Made by a program: the position numbers and the translations under genes. From the NCBI GenBank assembly GCA_902826605.1, contig CADEFM010000005.1, positions 262,854 to 326,853 on the forward strand: a stretch of 64,000 nucleotides of DNA. Reading direction: 5' to 3'. This DNA is from an uncultured Acidobacteriota bacterium (GTDB lineage Bacteria; Acidobacteriota; Terriglobia; Bryobacterales; Bryobacteraceae). Below, in pieces: positions 1-8,801 of this stretch (the first letter of the stretch is position 1; every line of letters starts with the position of its first letter). The notes beneath the pieces were generated by a model, which was not told the origin of the DNA, did not search any database, and worked only from the letters and a program-made list of their open reading frames with translations.

Positions 1-840
1 CCATTCGGCCGCGGCAATCAGCATTGATGCCGATGAAGTATTCCCATAGCGCGCCACATTCGAATACACGCGCTCCACGGGAATCCCCAGTGACTTCGCC
101 ACTCGCGCCAACAAATTCTGATTCGCCTGGTGAACCAGGAAAACACTCACGTCGCCCACCGCTACTTCATTGCGCGCCAGCACCTCCTGAATCGCCGACG
201 GAATTTTTCGCGAGGCTTGCAGAATCACGGACAGCCCGTTCATTCGCAGGGGCGACGCCCAATCGAACTTGAGATCGTCTCGGAATTGGCCGTCCGTGTG
301 TAAAACGGAATCCACAATTTCCCACCGCCCCGGCCGTGCGCTTACCAGTGCCGCTCCGGCGCCATCGCCGAACAACACCGCCGTATTCGGATCCAGCACC
401 GCCGACTCCAAAACGGCCGACATCTTCTCCGCACCGATTACCAATACGTCACCGTGTGCTTCTGTCAGCCGTGCCGCGAGCGCCAGACCAAACAGCGATC
501 CGGCGCTCGCCATCGGCACATCCAATGCAGGTGTACCTTCCAGGCCCATGCGCGCGGCGACCGCCGCCGCAGGTCCCGGAAATCCTGCGGGCGCACTGCC
601 GCTCGCTACAATCACCATGCCGAGCGAGCGCACTTCCACTCGGCCTCGGCGCAAGCAGTCTTCCGCGGCCGCGACGGCCAGATCCGCCACCGTAGTCTCC
701 GGCCCAGCCCAGCGGCGTTCGCGAATCCCGCTAGCCCCTTCGATCCACTCCGGGGACTTACCCACCCGCGGCGCCATGTCATCGTTCGTGACCACGCGCT
801 CCGGCAGATATGCGCCAAAAGCGTGCAGATATGCGGGCAT
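1..840 (-). CDS. KAS III (FabH-like) acyltransferase/synthase, catalytic Cys replaced by Ser (3' end off window)
   Basis: Thiolase-fold beta-ketoacyl-ACP synthase III family. In FabH the enzyme condenses acetyl-CoA with malonyl-ACP using a Cys-His-Asn triad. The 280 codons present read as a KAS III: GFPGPAAAVAA near residue 90, FGDGAGAALVSA near 160, VHQAN with His237 and GNTSSAS with Asn267. The nucleophile position, residue 112, reads DVPMASAG where FabH has DVAAACAG, so Cys is Ser. Ser-type KAS III proteins such as DpsC act as acyl-CoA-specific starter enzymes in polyketide pathways, so a simple FabH role is doubtful. The ATG overlaps the stop of the upstream carrier-protein gene by one base (TAATG), implying translational coupling. 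The C-terminal end, roughly 40-50 residues, lies outside the window. Family call is firm; substrate unknown. Confidence 0.85.
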   Translation of the reverse strand, partial: MPAYLHAFGAYLPERVVTNDDMAPRVGKSPEWIEGASGIRERRWAGPETTVADLAVAAAEDCLRRGRVEVRSLGMVIVASGSAPAGFPGPAAAVAARMGLEGTPALDVPMASAGSLFGLALAARLTEAHGDVLVIGAEKMSAVLESAVLDPNTAVLFGDGAGAALVSARPGRWEIVDSVLHTDGQFRDDLKFDWASPLRMNGLSVILQASRKIPSAIQEVLARNEVAVGDVSVFLVHQANQNLLARVAKSLGIPVERVYSNVARYGNTSSASMLIAAAEW

Positions 841-1082
841 TACTGGCTGTGCTCGGCTAGATACGCTTCAATGCGCGCGATCGAATCGAATTTGCGTGGA
901 TTCAAATCGCGATCGGGTACTTTCATGGAGAACTCGTCTTCGAGCGCACTCACCAGATCTGGTAGTGCGAATGAATCGAGCAACCCGCTCTCGAACAATG
1001 ATTCTTCATCGCCCGGCAGCGGCTGCTTCGTGATCTTCTGAAGCACCCCAACCAGGCGCTCCCTGCGAGTTGTTTCCGGCAT
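840..1082 (-). CDS. Acyl carrier protein
   Basis: An 80-residue phosphopantetheine-carrying protein that would hold acyl groups as thioesters. The attachment site reads LLDSF with Ser37 near the start of helix II, in place of the usual DSL, and the protein is short and acidic in helix II and III. It sits 62 bases downstream of pheT and overlaps the KAS III-like gene by one base, so the two probably work together. It looks like a dedicated carrier rather than the housekeeping AcpP, whose usual neighbours fabD, fabG and fabF are not in view. The partner genes may lie beyond the left edge of the window. Confidence 0.8.
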   Translation of the reverse strand: MPETTRRERLVGVLQKITKQPLPGDEESLFESGLLDSFALPDLVSALEDEFSMKVPDRDLNPRKFDSIARIEAYLAEHSQ

Positions 1083-1144
1083 GAAACTCTATCGTGCCAC
1101 ACTCGCATTGGCTGCGCCGGGGAGGAGCAGGGCGATAAAATCCC

Positions 1145-3529
1145 TCAACGTCCGCGTACTTCGGCCCCGAACTCCTCATCCAGCCGGGATGCAATCCGCT
1201 CCACCGCAGCGTTTACGTCCTCGGAGGCCAGCGTCCGGTCGGGCGCGCGAAACACCATGGAGACCGCCACGCTGCGCCGCCCCGGGGCGATCCCCTTGCC
1301 GGAGAACACGTCCATGCAATCCACTGACTCCAACTGTGGACCCGCCGCCACGCGGATCGTTTCCTCGATCGCGGAATAAGCCACCGCGAGATCGACGACG
1401 AAGGAAAGGTCGCGAAATACCGCCGGATAACGGGGGAGCGCCGTAAACGGAGGCGTGGTGCGCGCCCCCGCCGCTAGTTTGCCAAGAAAAAGTTCGGCCG
1501 CGAATACCGGCTGATGAATGCGCTCGGCCGCCAGAGTTTCCGGCGCGATCTGTCCGGCCACGCCCGCAATCTCTCTATCAATCACGATTTGCGCTGCTGT
1601 ACCCGGAGCATAGCCATTGATCGAGACCGGCGTGAACATCACCCTTGATGCATGCAGCGCTTCCAATAGTGACTCCACAACCCCCTTCAGATCGAAGAAG
1701 TCCGTCTCGCGCCTTGTAGACCAATCCATATCGTTCAAGGCGCCGCCCAGCAGAATCCCCAGTGCCCACTGCTCCTCGGGTTCCGCCGCAGGTCGTGAGA
1801 AAATCTTGTCGATTTCAAAATACCGGAAATTCATCGCTCGCCGCGAAGCGTTGTATGCTGCCGTTTTGACCAGAAAGGGAACCAGCGAGCGCCGCACACG
1901 CGCCAGATCCGTATTCAGTGGATTGGCCAGCGTCACCGATGGGCCGCTTAACTGCGAATACCGCGTGTCGCCATCCAGCGGTTCCAGCGGGACTCCACGC
2001 AACTCCAGGAATCCGCTTCCCACCAGCGCGCGACGGGCAATTCCGCGCGCTTGATCGAGCGCGGTAGTTAGTCCCGCTGTCGGCGTCTCCGCGCTCGGCG
2101 ATGCCGCGATGGCGTCATACCCCAGCACGCGGGCGACATCTTCGATCAACACCACCGCATCGTCCACGTCCACCCGCCGCGATGGAACTTCGACGCGCTG
2201 CAAGCCTTCCGAACATTTATAGCCCAGTTTGTTCAGGCTGGAAGTCACCTGCTCGCGCGTAACATTTGTTCCGAGATAGCCGCTCACGCGTTCCGCCGGC
2301 ATAGCGAATACCTTGGCCTTCGCGGGGCTAGGATACACATCCGTTACGGCACCCACCGCCTTCGCTCCCGCTACCGAAACCAACAGTGCCGACGCGCGCT
2401 CGCGTGCCGCGTCCAAAGTCTCGTTCGGGTCCATCCCTCGCTCGAACCGGTAAGCCGAATCGCTGCTCACCCCCAGCCGCCGGCTGCTCATGCGAATACC
2501 TGTCGGTTCAAAGTGTGCGGCCTCTAACAGCACGTCGGCGGTCGATTCCGCGATGCCCGACATCTCGCCGCCCATGATGCCCGCGAGCGCCATGGGAGCA
2601 TGTGCATCGGCGATTGCCAGCGGCGCGTCGCCGCCTCCGCCTTCCACCGTGCGCCCGTCGAGCAGCCGGAGACTCTCACCCGCCGCAAATTTTCGTACAA
2701 CGATTTTCTCCCGCACCCGGTGTAAATCGAACGCGTGCAGCGGCTGAGCCCATTCGTGCATCACGAAATTGGTGATGTCCACCACGTTGTTGATGGGCCG
2801 CGAGCCTGTCGCCATCAACCGACTCGCCAGCCACGCCGGAGATGGAGCCACGCGAACTCCTTGCACCACCTGGCATGTATACCGTGTGCACAACGACGGT
2901 GCGAGAATTTCGACCGGGACTGCTGCGGCGTTGCCGTTCGCAGTTTTCGGCGCTTCCGGAAAAACCAGCCGCACGCCCAGCATGGCAGCGACTTCGCGCG
3001 CAATGCCGATCAGGCCCAGGCAATCGGGGCGGTTCGGATACACCTTCACGTGCACCAGCGCCTCGTCGATGACGATCGCATCCGTCAGACTCTTCCCCAA
3101 TAGGCCCTCATCGTGAAACACCTGCAGGCCGGTACCCTTGGCCACCATCCCCATCTCGCCATCCAGGCAAATCATGCCTTGCGAGAGCACTCCGTGAAAG
3201 GTTTCTTCGTGGATGGTAGTGCCGGTGGGAAGTTCAGTGCCCGCTAAGGCCACTGGTACGCCCCACCCCACCTCCACCGGATGCACGGACGCACAGATGA
3301 TCTGCCGGACATCACCCCGAGCCACTTCCACATCGCAAACATAGCGCCCCGCCGCGCCTTCCAGCGGACGTATGGCACGAATGATTCCCACGCGCACCGG
3401 CGCCAGATCCCGGGCAAGCACGTGGGCCGCCTCTACGTCGAGCCCCACGCGAGGCAGCGCCGGAAGCAGATCCGTCAATGGAATGCGCGGCGCCAAATAA
3501 TCCAGCAGCCATTCCGTGTTGACGATCAT
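1145..3529 (-). CDS. pheT: Phenylalanine--tRNA ligase beta subunit
   Basis: Beta chain of the alpha2-beta2 class II phenylalanyl-tRNA synthetase, which charges tRNA-Phe with phenylalanine at the cost of ATP in the cytoplasm. The 794 residues match the usual bacterial length. They show the N-terminal tRNA-binding OB domain (about residues 40-150), the B3/B4 editing region (RPINNVVDITNFVMHEWAQP near 245), the B5 domain (RRVDVDDAVVLIEDVARVLG) and a C-terminal ferredoxin-fold anticodon-binding domain beginning at LPRYPAVFRDLSFVVD. It starts with MIVNTEWLLDYL, the typical beta-subunit N-terminus, 12 bases after the pheS stop. The genes form one operon. Confidence 0.97.
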   Translation of the reverse strand: MIVNTEWLLDYLAPRIPLTDLLPALPRVGLDVEAAHVLARDLAPVRVGIIRAIRPLEGAAGRYVCDVEVARGDVRQIICASVHPVEVGWGVPVALAGTELPTGTTIHEETFHGVLSQGMICLDGEMGMVAKGTGLQVFHDEGLLGKSLTDAIVIDEALVHVKVYPNRPDCLGLIGIAREVAAMLGVRLVFPEAPKTANGNAAAVPVEILAPSLCTRYTCQVVQGVRVAPSPAWLASRLMATGSRPINNVVDITNFVMHEWAQPLHAFDLHRVREKIVVRKFAAGESLRLLDGRTVEGGGGDAPLAIADAHAPMALAGIMGGEMSGIAESTADVLLEAAHFEPTGIRMSSRRLGVSSDSAYRFERGMDPNETLDAARERASALLVSVAGAKAVGAVTDVYPSPAKAKVFAMPAERVSGYLGTNVTREQVTSSLNKLGYKCSEGLQRVEVPSRRVDVDDAVVLIEDVARVLGYDAIAASPSAETPTAGLTTALDQARGIARRALVGSGFLELRGVPLEPLDGDTRYSQLSGPSVTLANPLNTDLARVRRSLVPFLVKTAAYNASRRAMNFRYFEIDKIFSRPAAEPEEQWALGILLGGALNDMDWSTRRETDFFDLKGVVESLLEALHASRVMFTPVSINGYAPGTAAQIVIDREIAGVAGQIAPETLAAERIHQPVFAAELFLGKLAAGARTTPPFTALPRYPAVFRDLSFVVDLAVAYSAIEETIRVAAGPQLESVDCMDVFSGKGIAPGRRSVAVSMVFRAPDRTLASEDVNAAVERIASRLDEEFGAEVRGR

Positions 3530-3541
3530 GCCCGCGCGTCC

Positions 3542-4555
3542 CTAGAACTGCCGCAAAAACGCTTCTTCATTTTGATAGAGGTGCCGTATGTCATTGATCT
3601 GATGCCGCAGCATCGTAATCCGGTCCACGCCGATACCGAATGCAAAGCCTTGATGCCGATCCGGATCCAATCCTCCCGCGCGCAACACTTCCGGACGCAT
3701 CATCCCGCTTCCAAGCACTTCCAGCCATCCCGTGCGGGAACAAAGAGCGCAGCCTCGCTGATTGCATACTACGCAACTCACGTCCACCTCAGCGCTCGGT
3801 GTAGTGAACGGGAAATAACTAGGCCGGAATCGCAGCTTGGCATCAGGACCGAACAAGCCCCTGGCCAACTCGGTCAACGTCCACCGCAAATCGGACATTG
3901 TGATGTTGTATCCGACGGCGAACGCGTCTAATTGTTGAAAAATCGGAAAGTGCGATGCGTCGATGTCGTCTTTGCGATAACAACGGCCCGTGGTCATCGC
4001 ACGGATCGGAATCTGTCCGCCGCTCGCCCGCATTACCCGCGCTTGAAACGCAGTGGTGTGCGTACGCATCACGTGCTCGCCGTCGGTGTAAAACGTGTCG
4101 TGCAAGTCCCGAGCCGGATGCCACGCCGGAGTATTCAGCGAATCGAAGTTATAGTACTCCGTTTCAATGTCCGGATAGTCGTCGTAAGAAAACCCGAGAC
4201 CCATTAAGATCTGTTTCATCGCCTCGGCAGTCGCAGTGATCGGGTGCACTCGCCCCGCCAGACGTCGCCGTCCCGGCAACGTAACGTCGAGCGATGGCCC
4301 AGCCGGTTTCACACCCGCCTGCAACGCGGCCTTCCGTTGTTCCAGCGCTTCTTCAATGTTTTGTTTAGCGGTATTGAGCGCTTGCCCAAACTGCTTTTTG
4401 ACTTCGGGCGCCAGCGCCCCCAGAGTCTTCATCCGCGCCGTCAATTCGCCCGCCTTCCCCAAATACTGCACGCGCGCCTGTTCCAGTGCGGCCATGGAAT
4501 CCGAGGTCATAATGTGCGCCAGTGCGCGTTCTAACAGTTCAGGGATCGATTGCAT
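3542..4555 (-). CDS. pheS: Phenylalanine--tRNA ligase alpha subunit
   Basis: Catalytic alpha chain of phenylalanyl-tRNA synthetase; it binds ATP and phenylalanine and partners with the PheT product encoded immediately downstream. The 337 residues contain an N-terminal coiled-coil arm (about 1-90) and the class II catalytic core, with motif 2 around FRPSYFPFTTPSAEVDV and motif 3 at GFAFGIGVDRITMLRHQI near the C-terminus. A cysteine-rich stretch (CVVCNQRGCALC) inserted after motif 2 is found in many bacterial PheS. It is the first gene of the pheS-pheT-ACP-KAS III run and is divergent from the methyltransferase gene 75 bases away. No phenylalanine leader peptide or T-box was recognised upstream. 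Confidence 0.97.
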   Translation of the reverse strand: MQSIPELLERALAHIMTSDSMAALEQARVQYLGKAGELTARMKTLGALAPEVKKQFGQALNTAKQNIEEALEQRKAALQAGVKPAGPSLDVTLPGRRRLAGRVHPITATAEAMKQILMGLGFSYDDYPDIETEYYNFDSLNTPAWHPARDLHDTFYTDGEHVMRTHTTAFQARVMRASGGQIPIRAMTTGRCYRKDDIDASHFPIFQQLDAFAVGYNITMSDLRWTLTELARGLFGPDAKLRFRPSYFPFTTPSAEVDVSCVVCNQRGCALCSRTGWLEVLGSGMMRPEVLRAGGLDPDRHQGFAFGIGVDRITMLRHQINDIRHLYQNEEAFLRQF

Positions 4556-4630
4556 GCGCCGATATGCCAGGAGAAATGAATATGTCTGGAAAAATCCAAG
4601 TAGAGTGGAAATTACAAGTGTAACAGGATC

Positions 4631-5293
4631 ATGTCGCTGCCACGCATTCTGGAACCCGAAGTCATGTCCGGCGCAGAGGAGGCCGCCGAGTACGATGAAA
4701 TGGACTTCAGCGCTACGGACAACCTCTTCGCCGAACGTGCCGTGGAATTGGCGCGCCCCTCCGCTCCCATCATCGATCTAGGCTGCGGAAACGCAAAAAT
4801 CCCGCTGGCAATCGCCGCCCTGCTGCCACCCTCGATGCGCATTCATGCCGTGGAGATGTCTCTCGAAATGTTGTCCCTAGCCTTCCGCAATCGCGCGCAG
4901 TCGAACATCGAAGCGGGTCGCGTCCAGTTCATTGCCGGCGATGCCAAGCGTCTCCCTTTTCGTGACGGTTATGCCGGCTTGGTGGTGTCCAACAGCCTGA
5001 TCCACCACATCCCCGAACCACGAGGCGTATTTCTGGAAGTCGGGCGTATAGCAGGCGGGCAAGGCGCTATCCTGATTCGTGATCTAGTTCGTCCAGAGAG
5101 CCAGTCCGCGCTGGACGCTTTGCTAATAAAACACGCCACCGGTTGGAGTCCCCTCCAAACTCGTCTGTTCGCCGATTCACTCCATGCCGCCCTCACCGTG
5201 GCAGAGGTGCGGCAGTGCCTGGCAGATTGTGGAATTCGCGGAGTTACCGTTACGCAAATCACCGACCGGCATTGGAGCGCCGAACGAAGTTAA
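4631..5293 (+). CDS. Class I SAM-dependent methyltransferase
   Basis: A 220-residue Rossmann-fold methyltransferase. The SAM-binding motif I is IIDLGCGNAKIP at about residues 47-58, the acidic end of strand 2 is HAVEMS, and the post-motif region carries GDAKRLPFRDGYAGLVVSNSLIHHIPEP, as in small-molecule methyltransferases of the UbiE/Methyltransf_11 group. The N-terminal segment is short and lacks a targeting signal, so the protein is cytoplasmic. It is divergent from pheS and ends convergently with a small gene on the other strand, overlapping it by four bases. The substrate cannot be inferred from the sequence or the neighbours. Confidence 0.85.
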   Translation: MSLPRILEPEVMSGAEEAAEYDEMDFSATDNLFAERAVELARPSAPIIDLGCGNAKIPLAIAALLPPSMRIHAVEMSLEMLSLAFRNRAQSNIEAGRVQFIAGDAKRLPFRDGYAGLVVSNSLIHHIPEPRGVFLEVGRIAGGQGAILIRDLVRPESQSALDALLIKHATGWSPLQTRLFADSLHAALTVAEVRQCLADCGIRGVTVTQITDRHWSAERS

Positions 5294-5583
5294 CTTTTTT
5301 TCGCCAGCGGCACCACCGAAATACCCTGCCGCCGCAGTTTCGTCTCGAATGCTTCGCGCTTCGCCGCCTGTTCCCGCACCTGATGGGCGTTTATTTCCTC
5401 CGGTTCGGCTAGTCTGTGCGATTTGGCGAGCAGCAGCTTCGCCGCGATCGTGGAAGCGGCCTCCACCACGCATCCGCCTACTTGTCCCCGCCTTGGACTA
5501 TCCAGGCTTACCAGCCATACGCAATCCGCCAGTGTCTTTTCCAGCGCTCGAATTTCCTGCCAATATTTTTGCAGATCAGGCAT
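5290..5583 (-). CDS. Hypothetical small charged protein, last gene of a three-gene cluster
   Basis: A protein of 97 residues beginning MPDLQKYWQEIRALEKTL, with a charged helical N-terminus, a middle containing GGCVVEAASTIAAKLLLAKSHRL and a basic C-terminal helix rich in Lys, Arg and Glu. No known domain was recognised. The start at 5583 is chosen because it overlaps the stop of the preceding gene and has GGAG nine bases upstream; an ATG two codons earlier is possible. It is coupled to two upstream genes on the same strand, and the three look like one functional unit of unknown role. Confidence 0.6.
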   Translation of the reverse strand: MPDLQKYWQEIRALEKTLADCVWLVSLDSPRRGQVGGCVVEAASTIAAKLLLAKSHRLAEPEEINAHQVREQAAKREAFETKLRRQGISVVPLAKKS

Positions 5584-5791
5584 GAGCATCTTCTCCACGC
5601 AGTACGCGGCCGATTTCGCGCATGGCTTGCTCCCGTTCGTCATCGCTCATTTTGGCGTGAATATTTTCGATCTGGATCGCCGATTGCTCTCTCCGTCCAC
5701 CCAACTCCTCAGCCACGGACCGCCGCAGTTCTTCCAGGGTTTCCGGCGTGAGGCTTCGCACTAAGTCGTCGAATTTCGAATTCATCATCAT
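5576..5791 (-). CDS. Hypothetical 71-residue acidic helical protein
   Basis: A short protein starting MMMNSKFDDLVRSLTPE and rich in Glu, Arg and Leu, predicted to be almost entirely helical. It includes LEELRRSVAEELGGRREQ and KMSDDEREQAMREIGRVL. No catalytic motif or domain is recognisable. The start overlaps the stop of the upstream coiled-coil gene (ATGA) and its own end overlaps the next gene, so the three are translationally coupled. The function is unknown; the shape would suit a small adaptor or subunit of a complex with its neighbours. Confidence 0.6.
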   Translation of the reverse strand: MMMNSKFDDLVRSLTPETLEELRRSVAEELGGRREQSAIQIENIHAKMSDDEREQAMREIGRVLRGEDAHA

Positions 5792-6438
5792 TTCCTTTCG
5801 CGTTTCTCCAGCTCATCCGCATTGTTGGATACCAGCAACGCCTGGTTCTTGAACTCCGCGACATACGCGAGCAGGGTTCCCGAAACGCCCTTTGAAAGAT
5901 CCACGGGCAGTACTACTTCCTCGCTCACCGCATCCCGCAATTGTTCCAGCACCTTTTCCGCGCGCTCTTGTACGATCCGCTCCAGGGCACGCGCCTTCGC
6001 GGCGGCGGCGTGCGATTGCGCCCGCAAGTGTTCGATCTGCGCCGCCGGAATCAGTCGTTCCACCAGCCGTTCGATCGCCCGCGTGGCCTGCCGGCTCTGG
6101 CCCTCCACCGCGGCAAGCTCCTTCCATGCTTTAAACACAGGTGTGCCGCCCTCTTCCGCCGCCGAAGTGATCAGCGAATCGAGCGCGGCCTCGCGCAGCG
6201 CCGACGTTTTTTCGCCCATGGTCTTGCCGCACTGGCTCAGTGCCCGTTCGGCGCGGCGAAGCTCCACCAAGCGCCCTGCGGCCGCACTCTCCGATTGGCG
6301 GGCCTCAACCACCTCGTGCTGTTCTTCGGCTTGCCGCACCGCGGCGTCCACGCGCCCCTGCAGATCTTCCATCAGCACCTGCTCATCTTCCGAGGCGACG
6401 GCCTGCAGCGACGGCGTGTTCACAATGTCGAAACTCAT
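5788..6438 (-). CDS. Hypothetical coiled-coil protein, first gene of a three-gene cluster
   Basis: A 216-residue protein, MSFDIVNTPSLQAVAS at the N-terminus, that is mostly long amphipathic helix. Residues of roughly 20-80 and 110-165 are Ala-, Glu-, Arg- and Gln-rich with heptad spacing, which indicates a coiled coil. There is a single Cys, and no signal peptide or membrane segment. The C-terminal third contains LPVDLSKGVSGTLLAYVAEFKNQALL, possibly a small folded or membrane-touching element, followed by a charged tail. No family was recognised. It heads a tight cluster with two smaller helical proteins, overlapping the next start by four bases, and is divergent from glnB. Confidence 0.65.
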   Translation of the reverse strand: MSFDIVNTPSLQAVASEDEQVLMEDLQGRVDAAVRQAEEQHEVVEARQSESAAAGRLVELRRAERALSQCGKTMGEKTSALREAALDSLITSAAEEGGTPVFKAWKELAAVEGQSRQATRAIERLVERLIPAAQIEHLRAQSHAAAAKARALERIVQERAEKVLEQLRDAVSEEVVLPVDLSKGVSGTLLAYVAEFKNQALLVSNNADELEKRERK

Positions 6439-6710
6439 GGATCTTGAGGTCCTTCCCGTTGTGATCTTAGGTGTGCGAGATCGCTATCCGCTTTTGCCGA
6501 ATCTTGAACATGAACAAAGCGCGTCAGTTAGGAAGCATCGAAATTTGCTTGCCGCACAATTGAAATTTTTGATTGGACAGCTGGCGCGCATAGAGTGTAA
6601 ATTCAAGCTGACTTATCCCGTCCCGCAACCAGCCCAGTCCCGCTGGCGGCAACCACAGGCGGTCTCCCATTCCGTCACCCGCGCGGATGGCTGTGAAAGG
6701 ACAAAAGAAC

Positions 6711-7049
6711 ATGAAAAAAATTGAAGCCGTGATTCAGCCGCATAAGCTCGATGAAGTGAAAACGGCGCTCATTGGAATCGGCGTGGACGGCATGACGATT
6801 TCCGAGGTGCGCGGGTACGGACGGCAGAAAGGCCATGTCGAGTTCTATCGCGGCCAGGAGTACAGAGTGGACTTGCTGCCCAAGGTGAAGATCGAAATGA
6901 TCGTGCCGGGACCGCGAGTGGAAATGGTGATCAAGGCCCTTTCCGACGCGGCGCGATCCGGGAAGATTGGCGACGGTAAGATATTCGTCTCCAGCATGGA
7001 AGAAGTCGTGCGCATCCGTAATGGAGAGCGGGGCGAAGCAGTCCTCTAG
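6711..7049 (+). CDS. glnB: Nitrogen regulatory protein PII
   Basis: Trimeric PII signalling protein that senses 2-oxoglutarate and ATP/ADP and controls nitrogen assimilation proteins such as glutamine synthetase adenylyltransferase, NtrB or AmtB. The 112 residues match the family length. The T-loop GRQKGHVEFYRGQEYRVDLLPK carries Tyr51, the residue uridylylated in proteobacterial PII, and the C-terminal signature (GDGKIFVSSMEEVVRIRNGERG) is intact. The ATG at 6711 is chosen because it starts MKKIEAVIQPHK, the family N-terminus, and has GAAAGGA just upstream. A start eight codons earlier would add unrelated residues. No amtB, glnA or glnD is adjacent, so the targets cannot be told from context. 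Confidence 0.95.
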   Translation: MKKIEAVIQPHKLDEVKTALIGIGVDGMTISEVRGYGRQKGHVEFYRGQEYRVDLLPKVKIEMIVPGPRVEMVIKALSDAARSGKIGDGKIFVSSMEEVVRIRNGERGEAVL

Positions 7050-7117
7050 ATTCAGGCGATTCTCGTTTTGGCGCTCCTTGTCGCCGCAACCAAGGTGGGC
7101 GGAGAAACTTCTCGCCG

Positions 7118-7432
7118 CTACAGATCGATCTGCATCCTCAGCAGCGCCGCGCTGAATGTCTTCCCTTGCGCATCGGTTCGCAACGATACGGTGCCCCCGC
7201 CATCTAACGCCGCATGCAGCACGAAATTCAGCGCATGCAGATTGGGAAGTTCAAAGCGTTCGACTTTACCCTTGCATAGCTCTTGAAAGTGTTCCGTTAC
7301 GCGCTCCACGGTCACCTGTGCAATCAGCGCTGGATAATATTCAGGTTTTAGCGCGATTAAGCCGATGTTGGCCGCATCTCCCTTGTCCCCGCTGCGGGCA
7401 TGCGCGATCTCACGAAGTTCAATGCGCGCCAT
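7118..7432 (-). CDS. AtuA-related small subunit (AtuA C-terminal domain family)
   Basis: A 104-residue protein starting [19 protein letters not shown]. The DKGDAANIGLIA motif and the C-terminal LPNLHALNFVLHAALDGGGTVSLRTDAQGK stretch belong to the small domain that follows AtuA/DUF1446 proteins, either fused or encoded separately. It overlaps the stop of the upstream large-subunit gene by one base (TAATG), so the two products are probably made in equal amounts and form one complex. AtuA-type proteins are linked to acyclic terpenoid or branched acyl-CoA catabolism, but the biochemical step is not established. Its end lies 68 bases from the convergent glnB end. Confidence 0.8.
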   Translation of the reverse strand: MARIELREIAHARSGDKGDAANIGLIALKPEYYPALIAQVTVERVTEHFQELCKGKVERFELPNLHALNFVLHAALDGGGTVSLRTDAQGKTFSAALLRMQIDL

Positions 7433-8793
7433 TATGCCTCCCTCACGGTAACCGTGGCAGTCACTTTGCGTTTGGGAATCAAGGCCGGCCAATACGCGAT
7501 CACTTCTTCCACTTTCGGTTTCCCTCCCGATGGATACGTCACTACCGGCGGCCCGTTCAACGCCAGCGGCGCAAGCTCTCGAGTGAACCGCTCCACAGCC
7601 GCCGCATCGTTGCCGCGCACGCCCACCCGTAATGTGACTTCAGCAAGATCCGGCGACGGCTGGCCGGAAAGCAAGTCGCCGTGGCACGCGTTCACTCCCA
7701 CGTATTCGGAATGAATCGCGTCAAACCTCAGCCCCAATCGGTCAAGTCGCACGCGCAGCACGTGATCGGCGAGCTTGGCTTTCATGTGCGCATCCGGCCA
7801 GCCATACACCATGGTGCCAACAGCCTTGTATCCGGCCGCATAGCTGATCGACACTTTGTAGAATTCCGTCGCCGCACGGCCTTGAATGCCCCAGAATCGT
7901 ACGCGATCCGGCCCGGCCTGTTCCATCTGAATCGTTGTGAAATCCGCCACGCCGTCCGGAGTCATGTAGGAACGAGGATCGCCGATCTCATACACTAACT
8001 GTTCCTTCACCCCCGCCATCGTCACGCGGCCGCCGGTATTCGGATGCTTGGTAACGGCGAATCGCCCGTCGGGCTCGGCTTCGAGTATCGGGTACCCGAC
8101 GCCCGCCAGATCCGGCATTGTTTCCCAGTCCACCTGACAGTTGCCGCCAGTGGCCTGCGCGCCGCATTCGATCACGTGTCCGCCCACGATACCCGCCGCA
8201 AGCTTGTCCCATTCATCCGGCTTCCAGCCGTATTCATGAATGGTGGGACCAAGTGAAAGTGCGACATCCGAACAACGCCCCGTCACCACAATATCCGCGC
8301 CCTTGCTCAACGCTTCCGCGATAGGGAACGCACCCAAGTAAACGTTGGCGCTGCGCACGCGTTCGAATACATCGGAGAGCGGGGATCCAGTGTCGATGTT
8401 TTGGAACTCGACGCCTTGTGCAACTAAATCGGCCAGTCGCCCCAGAATGTTGTCACCAGTGACAACCCCAATTTTCAGCCGTCCGCCAAACCCGGCACGT
8501 TTCAAAGATGTCCCCACCGCCTGCGCGCACGTCTCGGGATTTACGCCACCTGCGTTCGCCACCACCTTCACGCCGCGCTCAACAATTTCCTTCGCGCCGC
8601 GCTCGATCATTTGCGGAAAATCGCGAGCGTATCCGGCCTGCGGATCGCGCGAATATTGCTTTTGCAGGATCGACATGGTGACCTCGGCCAGATAGTCGAG
8701 CGTCAAATAGTCGATTGGCCCCCCGCGAAGCTGCTCCATCGGCGCTTCGAGCGAATCTCCCCAAAAGCCTTGTGCGTTGGCGATACGGATCAT
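7432..8793 (-). CDS. Acyclic terpene utilization AtuA family protein (DUF1446)
   Basis: A 453-residue cytoplasmic protein starting [18 protein letters not shown]. Family hallmarks are the N-terminal [26 protein letters not shown], and [23 protein letters not shown] in the middle, followed by [15 protein letters not shown]. AtuA was named for the citronellol/geraniol degradation cluster of Pseudomonas; related genes occur widely beside acyl-CoA carboxylases and acyl-CoA dehydrogenases. None of those neighbours is present here, so the substrate is open. The start at 8793 is preferred over an upstream in-frame start because the extra 81 residues lack family resemblance and would run through the toxin gene on the same strand. 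Confidence 0.85.
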   Translation of the reverse strand: MIRIANAQGFWGDSLEAPMEQLRGGPIDYLTLDYLAEVTMSILQKQYSRDPQAGYARDFPQMIERGAKEIVERGVKVVANAGGVNPETCAQAVGTSLKRAGFGGRLKIGVVTGDNILGRLADLVAQGVEFQNIDTGSPLSDVFERVRSANVYLGAFPIAEALSKGADIVVTGRCSDVALSLGPTIHEYGWKPDEWDKLAAGIVGGHVIECGAQATGGNCQVDWETMPDLAGVGYPILEAEPDGRFAVTKHPNTGGRVTMAGVKEQLVYEIGDPRSYMTPDGVADFTTIQMEQAGPDRVRFWGIQGRAATEFYKVSISYAAGYKAVGTMVYGWPDAHMKAKLADHVLRVRLDRLGLRFDAIHSEYVGVNACHGDLLSGQPSPDLAEVTLRVGVRGNDAAAVERFTRELAPLALNGPPVVTYPSGGKPKVEEVIAYWPALIPKRKVTATVTVREA

Positions 8794-8801
8794 TGAGCCT
8801 G

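Noticed and set aside
6573..6601. TTGGAC-17-TGTAAA upstream of glnB
   Set aside because: Both hexamers match the sigma-70 consensus poorly, and no sigma-54 GG/GC pair was convincing either, so the glnB promoter was left unassigned.
7098..7116. Hairpin GGCGGAGAA/TTCTCGCC between glnB and the AtuA small gene
   Set aside because: The stem has a bulge and is not followed by a T run, so a Rho-independent terminator could not be supported.
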